From Treponema sp. (GTDB lineage Bacteria > Spirochaetota > Spirochaetia > Treponematales > Treponemataceae): a stretch of DNA of 59,657 nucleotides. The DNA lies in contig JAEDCY010000017.1 in the NCBI GenBank assembly GCA_016293915.1, forward strand, positions 1 to 59,657. The letters are read 5' to 3'. This document shows, in pieces, positions 36,101-43,320 of the stretch. The notes below the pieces were generated by a model that was given only the letters and a program-made list of their open reading frames with translations, was not told where the DNA came from and ran no database searches. The position numbers and the translations under genes were made by a program. How positions within the stretch are numbered: position 1 is the first letter of the stretch; every line of letters starts with the position of its first letter.

Positions 36101-36869
36101 CTGTTGAATCGCCAGCCCCCATAAGCTCATCAAGAGAAAGTGCATCACCTGGTGCCGCTTCTGTAAGAGGCTCTGCTTCTGTAAGAGGCTCCATTTCATC
36201 AAGAGATGGCATATCTTCAAGAGTTTCTGCGTCATCAAGTGGAGCTGCTTCGTCAAGCGGTTCAGCATCCTCAAGCGGTTCTGCTTCATCAAGCGGCTCA
36301 ACTGAATCAAGCACGCTCATGTCAAAATCAGGAACTTCTGGGGCTGGAGCTGTTTCTGCAGGAGCCGGCTCCGGTTCTGGCACTGGCTCTGGTTCATCAA
36401 AACCACCGCCTGCAAGCAGGGCATCAAGTCCCATATCAGCGATAGATATTTCTTCTGGTTCTTCTTCAACAACTTCTTCTTCAGCTTCCTCTGGTTCGTC
36501 AAACATTGAGAGGTCTGGCATTCCGGCATCATCAGCATTATCAGCAACAACCGGATTAAGAAGGGCTGACATATCAGGTGCTTCAAAGCTTGGGGCTGGT
36601 TCAGCTTCGCCAGATTTATCAGATTTTGCAGTGGAAGGATTAACAAGGGCAGTTAAGTCAGAAAGGTCTTCGTCGGCACTGGAAATTTCAGGTTCGGCCT
36701 CAATAACAGGCATACCAAGAACAAATTCTTCTGAGTCATTTATATCTTCAATGTCTTTTGGAATCTCGATTTTTACAGGCTTTTCACCGCGAGCGGCACG
36801 AAGATTTATCTCGTCACCCAGCGAAAGAATATCACTGCTGAATTGTTTAAGCTGACTTAATCCTGGCAT
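33123..36869 (-). CDS. FlcA-like TPR membrane protein (flagellar collar candidate)
   Basis: 1248 residues. A short conserved start (MPGLSQLKQFSSDILSLGDE), then a long Glu/Asp/Ser/Pro low-complexity region (about 70-560) built on LDEAEPL and SFDEAAPLEE units. A basic stretch (KPKGKGKNKD), a helical segment, one TM (about 678-705) and a TPR array to about 1100 follow (RFEEAVKKRINKKWFFKYARGY, YDDALFNYKYSVELENDSPSIRY). Spirochaete collar protein FlcA (Borrelia BB0326) has one TM and periplasmic TPRs, which is why I propose that name; the identity is not proven. The acidic region would lie in the cytoplasm. Confidence 0.6.
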   Translation of the reverse strand: MPGLSQLKQFSSDILSLGDEINLRAARGEKPVKIEIPKDIEDINDSEEFVLGMPVIEAEPEISSADEDLSDLTALVNPSTAKSDKSGEAEPAPSFEAPDMSALLNPVVADNADDAGMPDLSMFDEPEEAEEEVVEEEPEEISIADMGLDALLAGGGFDEPEPVPEPEPAPAETAPAPEVPDFDMSVLDSVEPLDEAEPLEDAEPLDEAAPLDDAETLEDMPSLDEMEPLTEAEPLTEAAPGDALSLDELMGAGDSTGAGDVVSFDDAAPADEAGAAEDASSFDEPVSLDDIPSFDEPAVTEETPSFDEAAPLEESPSFDMSESFDAASPLEEAPSSDSFDMPDSFDIPEVPESFDETAETPENSEPSETPDASMDLPSFDSFDEAAPEESASEGGSTELEELGDLDFEIPEEAPAETTGEIEAAEPSESSEEDSGIPDGLFDAGDFDLGGAAEGGDTPDFSAEDEIPDYDTSGLDDEGGEEAAEGDENALLEVFDTSEMEGMDFGIQDTDSQLGGGGEGDFELGSHDDFAMEGEFEIPGFSDVATAKEEKSSKPKLATGKDKTKKPKGKGKNKDLDEPDFSEAAESEELPPNTLSDAQYKVFLKNLSEYPLNVRLAFEDFIVQDEFTDDAEFEIIEKILNKAPARTVAGMLEKMLDTSIPIPRDFEHRTAAEYEAYKKSLSYQLRNKIIPGVLLGLLLTIVGWGLVKFTNYCIYRPLKANSLYKQGYALLQADEYPQAEMRFEEAVKKRINKKWFFKYARGYREHKQYQRAGNMYQNILRYFRHDKMAGLEYADMELNDLANYERAEEIVRREVLDYHINDADGILKLGDVFLEWGTEKDPSKLELAREQYATLIQLYKPTDLYMSRMMRYFIRTDNLREVIQMQKTFENREKSLGSDDWTELSGYLLDKYYGALAPSEEYLRFEIEGLRGLLLRAVKTNPDNPIAQYNLAKYFLKTNETSAIESTLQRAIEKFNTVPSIKKRDLYKYIDSYRLLGEHYIGTTDYLQAQEQFAEGISLFTTERDNAGFEGTPAIGKLYEDMGDIKYTISGDYDDALFNYKYSVELENDSPSIRYRIGYIQYKKKNYSEALGAFMKAGDGNVKERNLMLAMANTLYLRGDDYAAQGYYNQLIDELDDNIAENGLVLPQANVKDYDLINTYLYASNNYGVTLYKLAKRTGNSALNAQAMVQLSQSVRAWDALTRNQQSMVRLEGSNLAEQNIKYITHPIPEFEPSVYTDISKTLLDNERL

Positions 36870-36894
36870 ACTACTTTAATTTTACCCCACAACC

Positions 36895-36917
36895 CTTGTA
36901 AATTACAAGTATAATAT
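36895..36917 (-). promoter_or_regulatory. promoter region of the FlcA-like gene with palindrome
   Basis: Minus strand ATATTATACTTGTA (36917-36904) overlaps the inverted repeat CTTGTAA-A-TTACAAG (36895-36909). The same 14-mer occurs in the promoter region of the divergent gene at 37215-37228. TATTAT/TATACT is -10-like. Confidence 0.4.
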
Positions 36918-36992
36918 GTACCTTTTACTTTCTTCTTATATGAACGGATGATTTTAGATTCGACTTAAGAAAAATATATAATAAGAAATCAT

Positions 36993-37165
36993 ATGATTTA
37001 AGGGACTTCCGCAGATTCATAAGCGAAACCGCGCGGCTCTCAGTTTTTTGGGTAAGAATCCTGCGGTTTTCGCAAGCGAAAATCCTCGGATTCTTTTTAT
37101 GGCTAAGCGCCAAAAACTTCGAGAGTGCGTTTCGCTTCTGAATCTGCTCGCGTCCCTTAAATCAT
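36993..37165. repeat. inverted-repeat element, family D copy 1
   Basis: Ends ATGATTTAAGGGAC...GCAGATTCA...AAGCGAAAC form a 37-bp imperfect inverted repeat (36993-37029 and 37129-37165). The core (about 37048-37118) is a large hairpin, GAATCC...TTTTCGC/GCGAAAA...GGATTC, that recurs in reverse orientation at 57583-57645. It occupies most of the 394-nt gap between the divergent FlcA-like and CBM48-like genes. Confidence 0.8.
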
Positions 37166-37214
37166 AAAATCACCGTCATATGCTTAATTCAATATTTTAA
37201 ATCTCCGTATATGT

Positions 37215-37228
37215 ATATTATACTTGTA
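37215..37228 (+). promoter_or_regulatory. promoter motif of the CBM48-like gene
   Basis: ATATTATACTTGTA, identical to the motif upstream of the divergent FlcA-like gene. It lies 35 nt before the ATG, a plausible -10 region. The ribosome site of the downstream gene is weak. Confidence 0.4.
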
Positions 37229-37263
37229 CTAAACTCTCCACTTTAAACTCCGATAATCACAGT

Positions 37264-37989
37264 ATGAAAAAGCTTATTTTACTCTTTGCGGCGATGGTTG
37301 TGGGGTTACTTTTTGCGAGCCCATTATTTGCTGCGGAACAGACTAATTATCAGAATTTTGAGCTTGATACACTTTTGCATGGCATTGATAAACCGGGGGC
37401 TCCTGTAGTCACCGATGATTATATTATTTTCACTGCAGATACACGGCACCGCTTTGTTGGTATTGCCTTTGATTTTGAAGATTACAAGGTGATTCATCCT
37501 TTCCAGATTCTCACGCAGAAGGATGATGAAGAAAATGTCAGTCGTAAACACATGTTCTACGTTTATAAACGTCAGCATAAATTTACGGAATTGCGCTACA
37601 GACTTGTTTTTGACGGGCTTTGGACAACTGATCCTTTGAATCCAAATAAAGAATACGACGAAAACGTAAATCTCTTTTTCTCAAAACTTGATAATTTAGG
37701 AAGCATTAACGTTTACACTGAGTCACCGCGTAACGACTTTGCACATTTTATCTACAAGGGCGAAAGCGGTCAGAAAATCCATCTTGCAGGAACCTTTACA
37801 AACTGGGATCCATGGATTTACGAGCTCACAGAAACTTCACCGGGCCTCTACGAACTGGAACTTCCTCTGCCTGCCGGCAAATATTATTACAGTTATTACA
37901 TAGGGCTCACACCAGTACTCGACAACACAAACCCTCAGAAAATCTACACTCAGGATGGCCGCAGTGCAAACATCCTGAATGTAAAATAA
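37264..37989 (+). CDS. exported protein with CBM48/glycogen-binding-like domain
   Basis: 241 residues. Signal peptide 1-23 (PLFAAEQ). The N-terminal beta domain has TRHRFVGIAFDFEDYKV. Residues about 155-240 form an immunoglobulin-like carbohydrate-binding module: GQKIHLAGTFTNWDPWIYEL, SPGLYELELPLPAGKYYYSYYI and the end YTQDGRSANILNV, as in CBM48/AMPK-type modules. Family knowledge: binds alpha-glucans or acts as an E-set domain. No catalytic domain is present. Confidence 0.75.
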   Translation: MKKLILLFAAMVVGLLFASPLFAAEQTNYQNFELDTLLHGIDKPGAPVVTDDYIIFTADTRHRFVGIAFDFEDYKVIHPFQILTQKDDEENVSRKHMFYVYKRQHKFTELRYRLVFDGLWTTDPLNPNKEYDENVNLFFSKLDNLGSINVYTESPRNDFAHFIYKGESGQKIHLAGTFTNWDPWIYELTETSPGLYELELPLPAGKYYYSYYIGLTPVLDNTNPQKIYTQDGRSANILNVK

Positions 37990-38008
37990 TTCTGAGTCAG
38001 AGTATTTT

Positions 38009-40303
38009 TTATTTTTCTAAGGCCTTATTATAGTTTTCAACCTGTTTTAAGATATCTTCCATTGTAAGGCCATTTTTTCCTCTGCCTGAACGGAAGGGAT
38101 TACTCTTTGTCATTTCTACCATTGCAGCCTTTGTAAATGGAAACTGTCTTGCAAATTCTTCATCAGAAAGATTTCCGATTACAGCTTCGCAGGCTTTTTC
38201 AAATTCAGGCTTTATAAGGGCAGCCATTTCACGGTTACGCAGCATGTCGCCCATTGTAGTTTGTGGTGTAATTGTAAAAGCCTTTTTGCCAGATGAAGTA
38301 ACATCAACCTTTGCAGAAAGACGAAGATCCCGGCTCGAAGCTCCAATTATAATTTCATAAGTTCCAGACGCAGCATACCACTGCTTTGTGTCAGTGTTCC
38401 AGTAAGCAAAAGAACGCTGATCCAGATTAAAGCTTACAACTTTTGATTCTCCGGCTTTGAGGAAAACTTTTTCAAAGCCCTTAAGTTCTTTTTCAGGACG
38501 GATTTCCACACCGGTTTTATCACTTACATAAAGCTGAACAATTTCCTTTCCGTCTACCACGCCGGTATTTTTTACAGTAAGGCTTACCTCTACCCCATCA
38601 GTATCCTTAAAGTCAGTTTTTGAAAGCTTAAGGTCTGAATATTCAAAACTTGTATAACTAAGGCCGTGACCAAATGGAAAAAGGACTGGCATCTTGCGGG
38701 CATCATACCAGCGGTAACCTACAAAAATTCCTTCTGCATAAAGGCAGGTGCGGCCGTTTCCAGGATAGTACATATAACATGGAGTATCTTCTATTCTAAG
38801 AGGGAAAGTTTCTGCAAGCTTTCCGCATGGATTTGCTTTTCCAAAAAGAAGATTTACCTGAGCACTTCCAATATTTTCTCCGCCAAGATAACATTCAAGA
38901 ATTGCAGGAACTTTATTAATCCAAGGCATTGCAACAGGAGCACCATTGTGAAGAACTACAGCAATATTAGGATTCACTCCGGCAAGTTTTTCTATCAGTT
39001 CGTTTTGAACGGCAGGCATATCAAGATTTGTTCGGTCAGCACCTTCAGTCTCAAAGCTTTCCGGAAGCCCTGCAAAAACAATTACTGCTTCAGCATTGCG
39101 GGCAGCTTCCAGAGCTTCGTTAGTAAGGGCCTCACTTGTAGTTACAAAATCTTCGTTATAACCTTTTACATATTTGATATTCAAACCAGCGTCGCGCGCT
39201 GCATCAACAGCACTCGTCATTTTGTAGCATTTGATTTTTGAACTTCCACCTCCTCCATAACGAGGATTTTCTGCAAAGCAGCCTACAAAAAGAACTTTTT
39301 CTGCAGGAGCCTTTACCGGGAGAACAGTTGCCCCATCAGCAAGCTTATCGTTTTTCAGAAGCACGCAGGATTCTTCTGCAATACGGCCGGATTCAGCATG
39401 GTCTTTTTCCATATCAAAAACGCCGCTCTGCTTATTTTCAACATAATTAAAAACCATCTCGAGAACATGAGAAACCGCTTCATCAAGCTCATCCATTGTG
39501 AGTTTTCCAGCCTTAACAGCCTCTACAATATCATTATCTGTATGCCCGCCAGAGTATGGCATTTCAAGACTCAAATCAGCTTTAATACCTTTTACACGGT
39601 CATAAACAGCACCCCAGTCAGAAACAACCATTCCCTTATAGCCCCACTCTTCACGAAGGACATCCTTCAAAAGCCATTTATTCTGGCTGGAAAGCTCGCC
39701 GTTTATAGCATTATAAGAGCACATGATTGTAGTTGGAGCTGATTTTTTTACGCAGGTTTCAAAGCCCGCAAGATAGATTTCCCGCAGGGTACGCTCGTCA
39801 ACTTCTTCACTTACAGAAAAGCGGTTTGTTTCCTGATTGTTTGCAGCAAAATGTTTTACAGAAGTTCCAACATTTTTAGACTGCACGCCCTTTATATAAG
39901 CGGCACCAAGCTCCCCCGAAATATAAGGGTCTTCACTAAGATATTCAAAGTTGCGGCCACAAAGTGGCGAACGTTTAATATTGATTGCAGGACCAAGCAC
40001 TGTTGAAACATTATAGTTATTTGCTTCTTCACCAAGAATCTCTCCAAGACGGCCCAAAAGTTCTCGGTCAAAGCTTGAAGCAGTTGCACAGCCGGAAGGA
40101 AAGCTTACCGCTGTACGTGAATCATTTTCATTAAAACCATTGTCTACCTGAGTACGAAGGCCGCTCGGTCCATCGCTCACCATAACAGAAGGAATATTCA
40201 GGCGTTCTACAGGTTTTGTACGCCAGAAATCTTTACCGGAACAAAGACCGGCTTTTTCTTCAAGGGTCAGTTTTGACAATAAATCTTTAATCTTGTTATT
40301 CAT
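38009..40303 (-). CDS. GH3 beta-glucosidase
   Basis: 764 residues, no signal peptide, so probably cytoplasmic. GH3 N-terminal barrel: LTLEEKAGLCSG, MVSDGPSGLRTQ, SVKHFAANNQETNR (residues 148-161), nucleophile Asp229 in MVVSDWGAVYDR. The C-terminal sandwich contains VGCFAENPRYGGGGSSKI and AEAVIVFAGLP...TEGADR, followed by a fibronectin-III-like domain (GVEVSLTVKNTG...VQLYV). Length is normal for the bglX/bglB-type subgroup without PA14. It should hydrolyse imported beta-glucosides. AAGGA precedes the ATG. Confidence 0.92.
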   Translation of the reverse strand: MNNKIKDLLSKLTLEEKAGLCSGKDFWRTKPVERLNIPSVMVSDGPSGLRTQVDNGFNENDSRTAVSFPSGCATASSFDRELLGRLGEILGEEANNYNVSTVLGPAINIKRSPLCGRNFEYLSEDPYISGELGAAYIKGVQSKNVGTSVKHFAANNQETNRFSVSEEVDERTLREIYLAGFETCVKKSAPTTIMCSYNAINGELSSQNKWLLKDVLREEWGYKGMVVSDWGAVYDRVKGIKADLSLEMPYSGGHTDNDIVEAVKAGKLTMDELDEAVSHVLEMVFNYVENKQSGVFDMEKDHAESGRIAEESCVLLKNDKLADGATVLPVKAPAEKVLFVGCFAENPRYGGGGSSKIKCYKMTSAVDAARDAGLNIKYVKGYNEDFVTTSEALTNEALEAARNAEAVIVFAGLPESFETEGADRTNLDMPAVQNELIEKLAGVNPNIAVVLHNGAPVAMPWINKVPAILECYLGGENIGSAQVNLLFGKANPCGKLAETFPLRIEDTPCYMYYPGNGRTCLYAEGIFVGYRWYDARKMPVLFPFGHGLSYTSFEYSDLKLSKTDFKDTDGVEVSLTVKNTGVVDGKEIVQLYVSDKTGVEIRPEKELKGFEKVFLKAGESKVVSFNLDQRSFAYWNTDTKQWYAASGTYEIIIGASSRDLRLSAKVDVTSSGKKAFTITPQTTMGDMLRNREMAALIKPEFEKACEAVIGNLSDEEFARQFPFTKAAMVEMTKSNPFRSGRGKNGLTMEDILKQVENYNKALEK

Positions 40304-40379
40304 AGAATATCCTTAAAATAGTCGAGTTCTTGAGAACTATATCTGCCAAGCCCGCCGCAGCGCTTGCCAAACACAATCC

Positions 40380-41273
40380 TCAATTATATGTATACCACGA
40401 GAACACGGAACTTTCAAATTCTTCTTCGAGCTCATCCGGCAACATTTCAAAAAAATCAAAACCTGTAATTTCTTCTATATAATTTACACTGCAAAGATAT
40501 TGTTCCCAGCTGCCATTTTTACCGCAGCCTTTTTCGTTGGGAACACACACGGCAATTACCCGGGCCTCGGCCGCCACGCGATTCAAATCATCTTCGCCGG
40601 CGGGCATAAAAAGGATGATTTTCCAGGTGTGAGACGGGACGGTTATAGAAAGCTCACTGTCGTCTTTTTGCGTAACGGAAATCTCTTCAAAATAACCTTT
40701 ATCACCAGTGCCACCCTTTCCATAAGGCCCTGCAAAAATATAAGCTTCATTTCCCTGCAAAACAAGCTCCCTCTCATACTTTTCCAGCGCCACCCAGACA
40801 ACGCGGTTATTATCCGGCGACTGAGGAACCATGTTCGTCATAAGAAAAGTTGCACTGTTATCTTCTTTCGTAGCAGTGCGGTCTGCCGAAGGACAAATGT
40901 GCCCCCTGTCAAAACCATAATAAGGAAACTTATAATCATTTTTACGAACCGCATACCAGCCTTCAGGAAGTTCCGCGTCCGGCCGGAAAGAATCAGACCT
41001 GTCCGCCTCACCCAAATCAGCCGCACAAAGGTGCCAGGCCACCCAGGCAGGATTCAAGGTTTCACTGTTATAAGAAAGTGAAAACTGGGCTTTTTCCATA
41101 AGATAATTCTGCCCCACATCCTCAGCCTCAAAATTCCCCGACGCATCAGAAGGATTTCCAAAATAAAGCGGCGTATTTTCCTCATGCCCCTCATCAAACG
41201 CAGGATTCGGAAGGGCCCTAACTCTGAAAATAAAGAGAAATATTAAACTTAATGTCAGCAGATTTTTTTTCAT
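40380..41273 (-). CDS. exported DNA/RNA non-specific endonuclease (DRGH type)
   Basis: 297 residues with a signal peptide ending VRALP near residue 23. NUC1/EndA-type domain: AQFSLSYNSETLNPAWVAWHL, the catalytic motif GFDRGHICPSADRT (His general base), and FLMTNMVPQSPDNNRVVW with the metal-binding Asn. Likely a secreted or periplasmic nuclease for nucleotide salvage. The frame is open to 41351, but that part is translated family A repeat; the ATG at 41273 begins the signal peptide. No Shine-Dalgarno is visible because the repeat abuts the start. Confidence 0.88.
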   Translation of the reverse strand: MKKNLLTLSLIFLFIFRVRALPNPAFDEGHEENTPLYFGNPSDASGNFEAEDVGQNYLMEKAQFSLSYNSETLNPAWVAWHLCAADLGEADRSDSFRPDAELPEGWYAVRKNDYKFPYYGFDRGHICPSADRTATKEDNSATFLMTNMVPQSPDNNRVVWVALEKYERELVLQGNEAYIFAGPYGKGGTGDKGYFEEISVTQKDDSELSITVPSHTWKIILFMPAGEDDLNRVAAEARVIAVCVPNEKGCGKNGSWEQYLCSVNYIEEITGFDFFEMLPDELEEEFESSVFSWYTYN

Positions 41274-41280
41274 TTTTTTG

Positions 41281-41380
41281 TAGGGGAAAGCCTTCCCCTG
41301 TCTCCAGCCCGCTCCGCGGTCTTCCGCCACCCCTTCTTGCGGGGGCAGCAATTACAGAGTTCCAGCCCCCGCAACGCCCC
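41281..41380. repeat. GC-rich palindromic repeat, family A (abutting nuclease start)
   Basis: TAGGGGAAAGCCTTCCCCTG hairpin, then CTCCAGCCCGCTCCGCGGTC, TTCCGCCACCCCTTC and GGGGGCAG...CCCCCGCAACGCCCC. It lies 7 nt upstream of the endonuclease ATG. Between it and the BrnA terminator the DNA to 41690 is AT-rich with only a doubtful 45-codon frame. Confidence 0.75.
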
Positions 41381-41521
41381 AAACGCTGTTTTGATTAATT
41401 ATCTACTCTTTCTTAAAAAAGTAAATACATTTTCTCATATTCCGCCCCCTGTATAATGCTTATTTTTCTCCTAATAATTATCCTATTTGACTTTTTATTA
41501 TATGTCTTTTAAAATAAAATC

Positions 41522-41659
41522 ATGAAAAAAGTTATATTATTGTTTTTTCCTTTTTTGTTTGTTATGGTAACTAACATTTTGGAATTTTCAATGGCTTTTT
41601 TCTACCACAAATTGCGAACTTTATTGTACACTATCCTCTTTCTCCGCAAGATTTTCTGA
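41522..41659 (+). CDS. doubtful 45-residue hydrophobic frame
   Basis: MKKVILLFFPFLFVMVTN followed by a second hydrophobic stretch. It looks like a signal peptide or TM fragment with no Shine-Dalgarno. Possibly the remnant of a lost gene; could be chance in AT-rich DNA. Confidence 0.2.
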   Translation: MKKVILLFFPFLFVMVTNILEFSMAFFYHKLRTLLYTILFLRKIF

Positions 41660-41696
41660 CCAGTTTTACTAAATCCTTGTATTTACTGCATTTAAA

Positions 41697-41745
41697 ACAA
41701 AAAAACTGGTCAGAACCAGTTTTGACCAGTTAGACCAGTTTTCAA
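41697..41745 (-). terminator. brnTA terminator with AACTGGTC repeats
   Basis: The stem AAAACTGG/CCAGTTTT (41702-41723) is followed on the minus strand by a T-rich run. Around it the unit AACTGGTC is repeated several times in both orientations (41656-41745), so alternative hairpins are possible. Confidence 0.7.
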
Positions 41746-41754
41746 AAAATCAAA

Positions 41755-42066
41755 TCAGACTGTTAAATAAGGACAGTGATTTTCATATGCCCATCTTAAA
41801 GCCTGATTCAACCTCTGCTGATATCCTTTTCCGCCTTTTTTCAATGCATCCAAGATATCAAGATCTATTTTTGTATGAACGTCTCCTTTCTTCATCTTGA
41901 CCCATTCTGGATGAACCTCATACCAAGGTTTGAATTCTTTTAGCTCTTCTTTTGTCATTTTAGGACAGTCTGAAAAATCTGTATTCTTAAAGCTCATTGC
42001 TTCTTTTATTTCTGCTTCTGTCAAAGGCGGCAGTTTCTTTACTTCATCGAGCGTCATAGTTTTCAT
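41755..42066 (-). CDS. brnA: BrnA-type antitoxin
   Basis: 103 residues. N-terminal MTLDEVKKLPPLTEAEIKEA and C-terminal ribbon-helix-helix DNA-binding region KIDLDILDALKKGGKGYQQRLNQALRWA, as in BrnA/DUF4415 proteins. Family knowledge: BrnA binds BrnT and represses the operon. The ATG at 42066 has AGGAG upstream and overlaps the brnT end by 23 nt, so translation is coupled. A longer open frame to 42144 is only the brnT shadow. Confidence 0.88.
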   Translation of the reverse strand: MKTMTLDEVKKLPPLTEAEIKEAMSFKNTDFSDCPKMTKEELKEFKPWYEVHPEWVKMKKGDVHTKIDLDILDALKKGGKGYQQRLNQALRWAYENHCPYLTV

Positions 42067-42331
42067 AATATTCTTTCTCCTCATCTTCTTCAGCCCTTCG
42101 TGCTGATATGATTCTTGTATTTCCTTTTCTGTCTGTTGCAACAACGAACAGAACCAGCATGTCAGAAACCCGTCCGATTATGTTTATCCGCTCTTCTTCA
42201 AGCGTTGAATGCTCAAGATTAAGTTTTTCAACACGCTTCTCATCAAGAAAAACACGGACTGCCATTTCAAATGAAATACCGTGTTTCTTCTTGTTTATGG
42301 CATTCTTCTTTTCATCCCATTCAAATGTCAT
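42044..42331 (-). CDS. brnT: BrnT-type ribonuclease toxin
   Basis: 95 residues with the full BrnT pattern: FEWDEKKNAINKKKHGISFEMAVRVFLD, HSTLEEERINIIG, LFVVATDRKGNTRIISARRAEEDEEKEYY. BrnT folds like RelE and cleaves RNA until bound by BrnA. Catalytic-region basic residues (Lys, His, Arg) are present. It is the first gene of the pair, the normal toxin-first order, under a promoter overlapped by a perfect palindrome. Confidence 0.92.
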   Translation of the reverse strand: MTFEWDEKKNAINKKKHGISFEMAVRVFLDEKRVEKLNLEHSTLEEERINIIGRVSDMLVLFVVATDRKGNTRIISARRAEEDEEKEYYENYDAR

Positions 42332-42342
42332 TTTTAATTCCT

Positions 42343-42377
42343 ATGTACATAATATTATGTACATGTTTTATCGTCAA
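42343..42377 (-). promoter_or_regulatory. brnTA promoter and BrnA operator
   Basis: Minus strand TTGACG (42372-42377), 17-nt spacer, TATTAT (42349-42354). The -10 lies inside a perfect 22-bp palindrome with arms ATGTACATAAT/ATTATGTACAT (42343-42364), an excellent candidate for BrnA autorepression. Confidence 0.85.
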
Positions 42378-42559
42378 GTATTTTCTTGAACTTTTGTATT
42401 TTCCGCCAGGAAAATGCAAAAGTCGCTTCCGCAGGGCTCTGAAGACGAATAATACAGTAAACGTTACAACAGAGACTATTTTTCCATTTGTAAAAATGGT
42501 TCCATCTGTATTTACTGGAAAATATAAAGCGGAATATGAAGTTCCCTCAGGAGTGTAAC

Positions 42560-42973
42560 ATGGATATCATTAATAAGATTGAACCGTCCGGAACTCAGAG
42601 AGAAACTCTTCAAAAAAACTGTAAACCGTTGTATGATTATGTCAGATACGTTTCTAAGATTAAGGAAAATAAGAAACTTAACATGCCCACAGAAGAGGCT
42701 GTAAATAAAGCCGTAGACTGGGCTATCAAAGAAAACCTGTTTGATGGTTTCTTCAAACTTCAGAAGGAGGAAATACTGGGTATGAGTCTGACAGAATATG
42801 ACGAAGAAGAATATTTACGCGATTCTTTTCAAGAAGGTGTGGAAGTTAAAGCCATTGACGATGCAACAGAATTTCTCAAAGAAAATATTTCTCCTGAGAT
42901 AATTGCTAAGTGTGTAAAGCTACCGCTGGAACAAGTTCTTGAATTGAAGAAATCGATTACTGTGCCTGTATAA
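42560..42973 (+). pseudogene. C-terminal remnant of an Rpn-type nuclease/transposase
   Basis: 137 residues beginning at an ATG with GGAG upstream. CKPLYDYVRYVSKIKE, MPTEEAVNKAVDWAIKENLFDGFF, KEEILGMSLTEYDEEEYLRD resemble the C-terminal helical half of Rpn family (PD-(D/E)XK) proteins of gut bacteria. The N-terminal nuclease domain is absent; 42388-42559 upstream contains no matching frame. Either a decayed remnant or a retained regulatory half. Rpn genes commonly make shortened C-terminal products, so an active small protein is possible. Confidence 0.6.
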
Positions 42974-43005
42974 AATAATCCATTGTATCATATTCCGCCC
43001 CCTTA

Positions 43006-43240
43006 TGATGCTTATCAGGGCTTCCGCATTATAAACGCTTATCCGTAATGTTGGCGCGAAGGAGTGGGGCGTGGCTAAAAAACACTCTTTTTGTGGCTGC
43101 TGCGAAGCGGCAGTTCAATAGTTTCTATACCACAAAAAAGCGTGTAGCGCATTATTGCGCGGTTTTGAATCACACAACCGTAGCTGGGAGCCAAAAATTT
43201 GGGATTTTTGTTTATAATGAGGAACCCCTGTGATGCTTAT
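43006..43240. mobile_element. MITE-like element, copy 2, with 10-bp target duplication
   Basis: The element is 43016-43230 (215 bp), inverted relative to copy 1. Terminal repeats match at 19 of 21 positions (left end CAGGGCTTCCGC...). The perfect direct repeat TGATGCTTAT flanks it at 43006-43015 and 43231-43240. No coding capacity. It makes up most of the 347-nt gap before the ABC-F gene. Confidence 0.9.
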
Positions 43241-43320
43241 ATTTCAATCGGAATAGGCTGCAAATCTAAACGACCTTGCAAACAAGAGTCTGGAATTACT
43301 GAGAACCCTGGAATAAATAT

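Noticed and set aside
35848..36855. 335-codon plus-strand frame rich in Ser/Ala/Gly
   Set aside because: It is the antisense of the acidic repeat region of the FlcA-like gene; its composition follows from GAA/GAT/TCT codons on the other strand.
42271..42558. 95-codon frame ending GKYKAEYEVPSGV between brnT and the Rpn remnant
   Set aside because: The first two thirds are antisense to brnT and promoter; the tail looks protein-like but too short to call.
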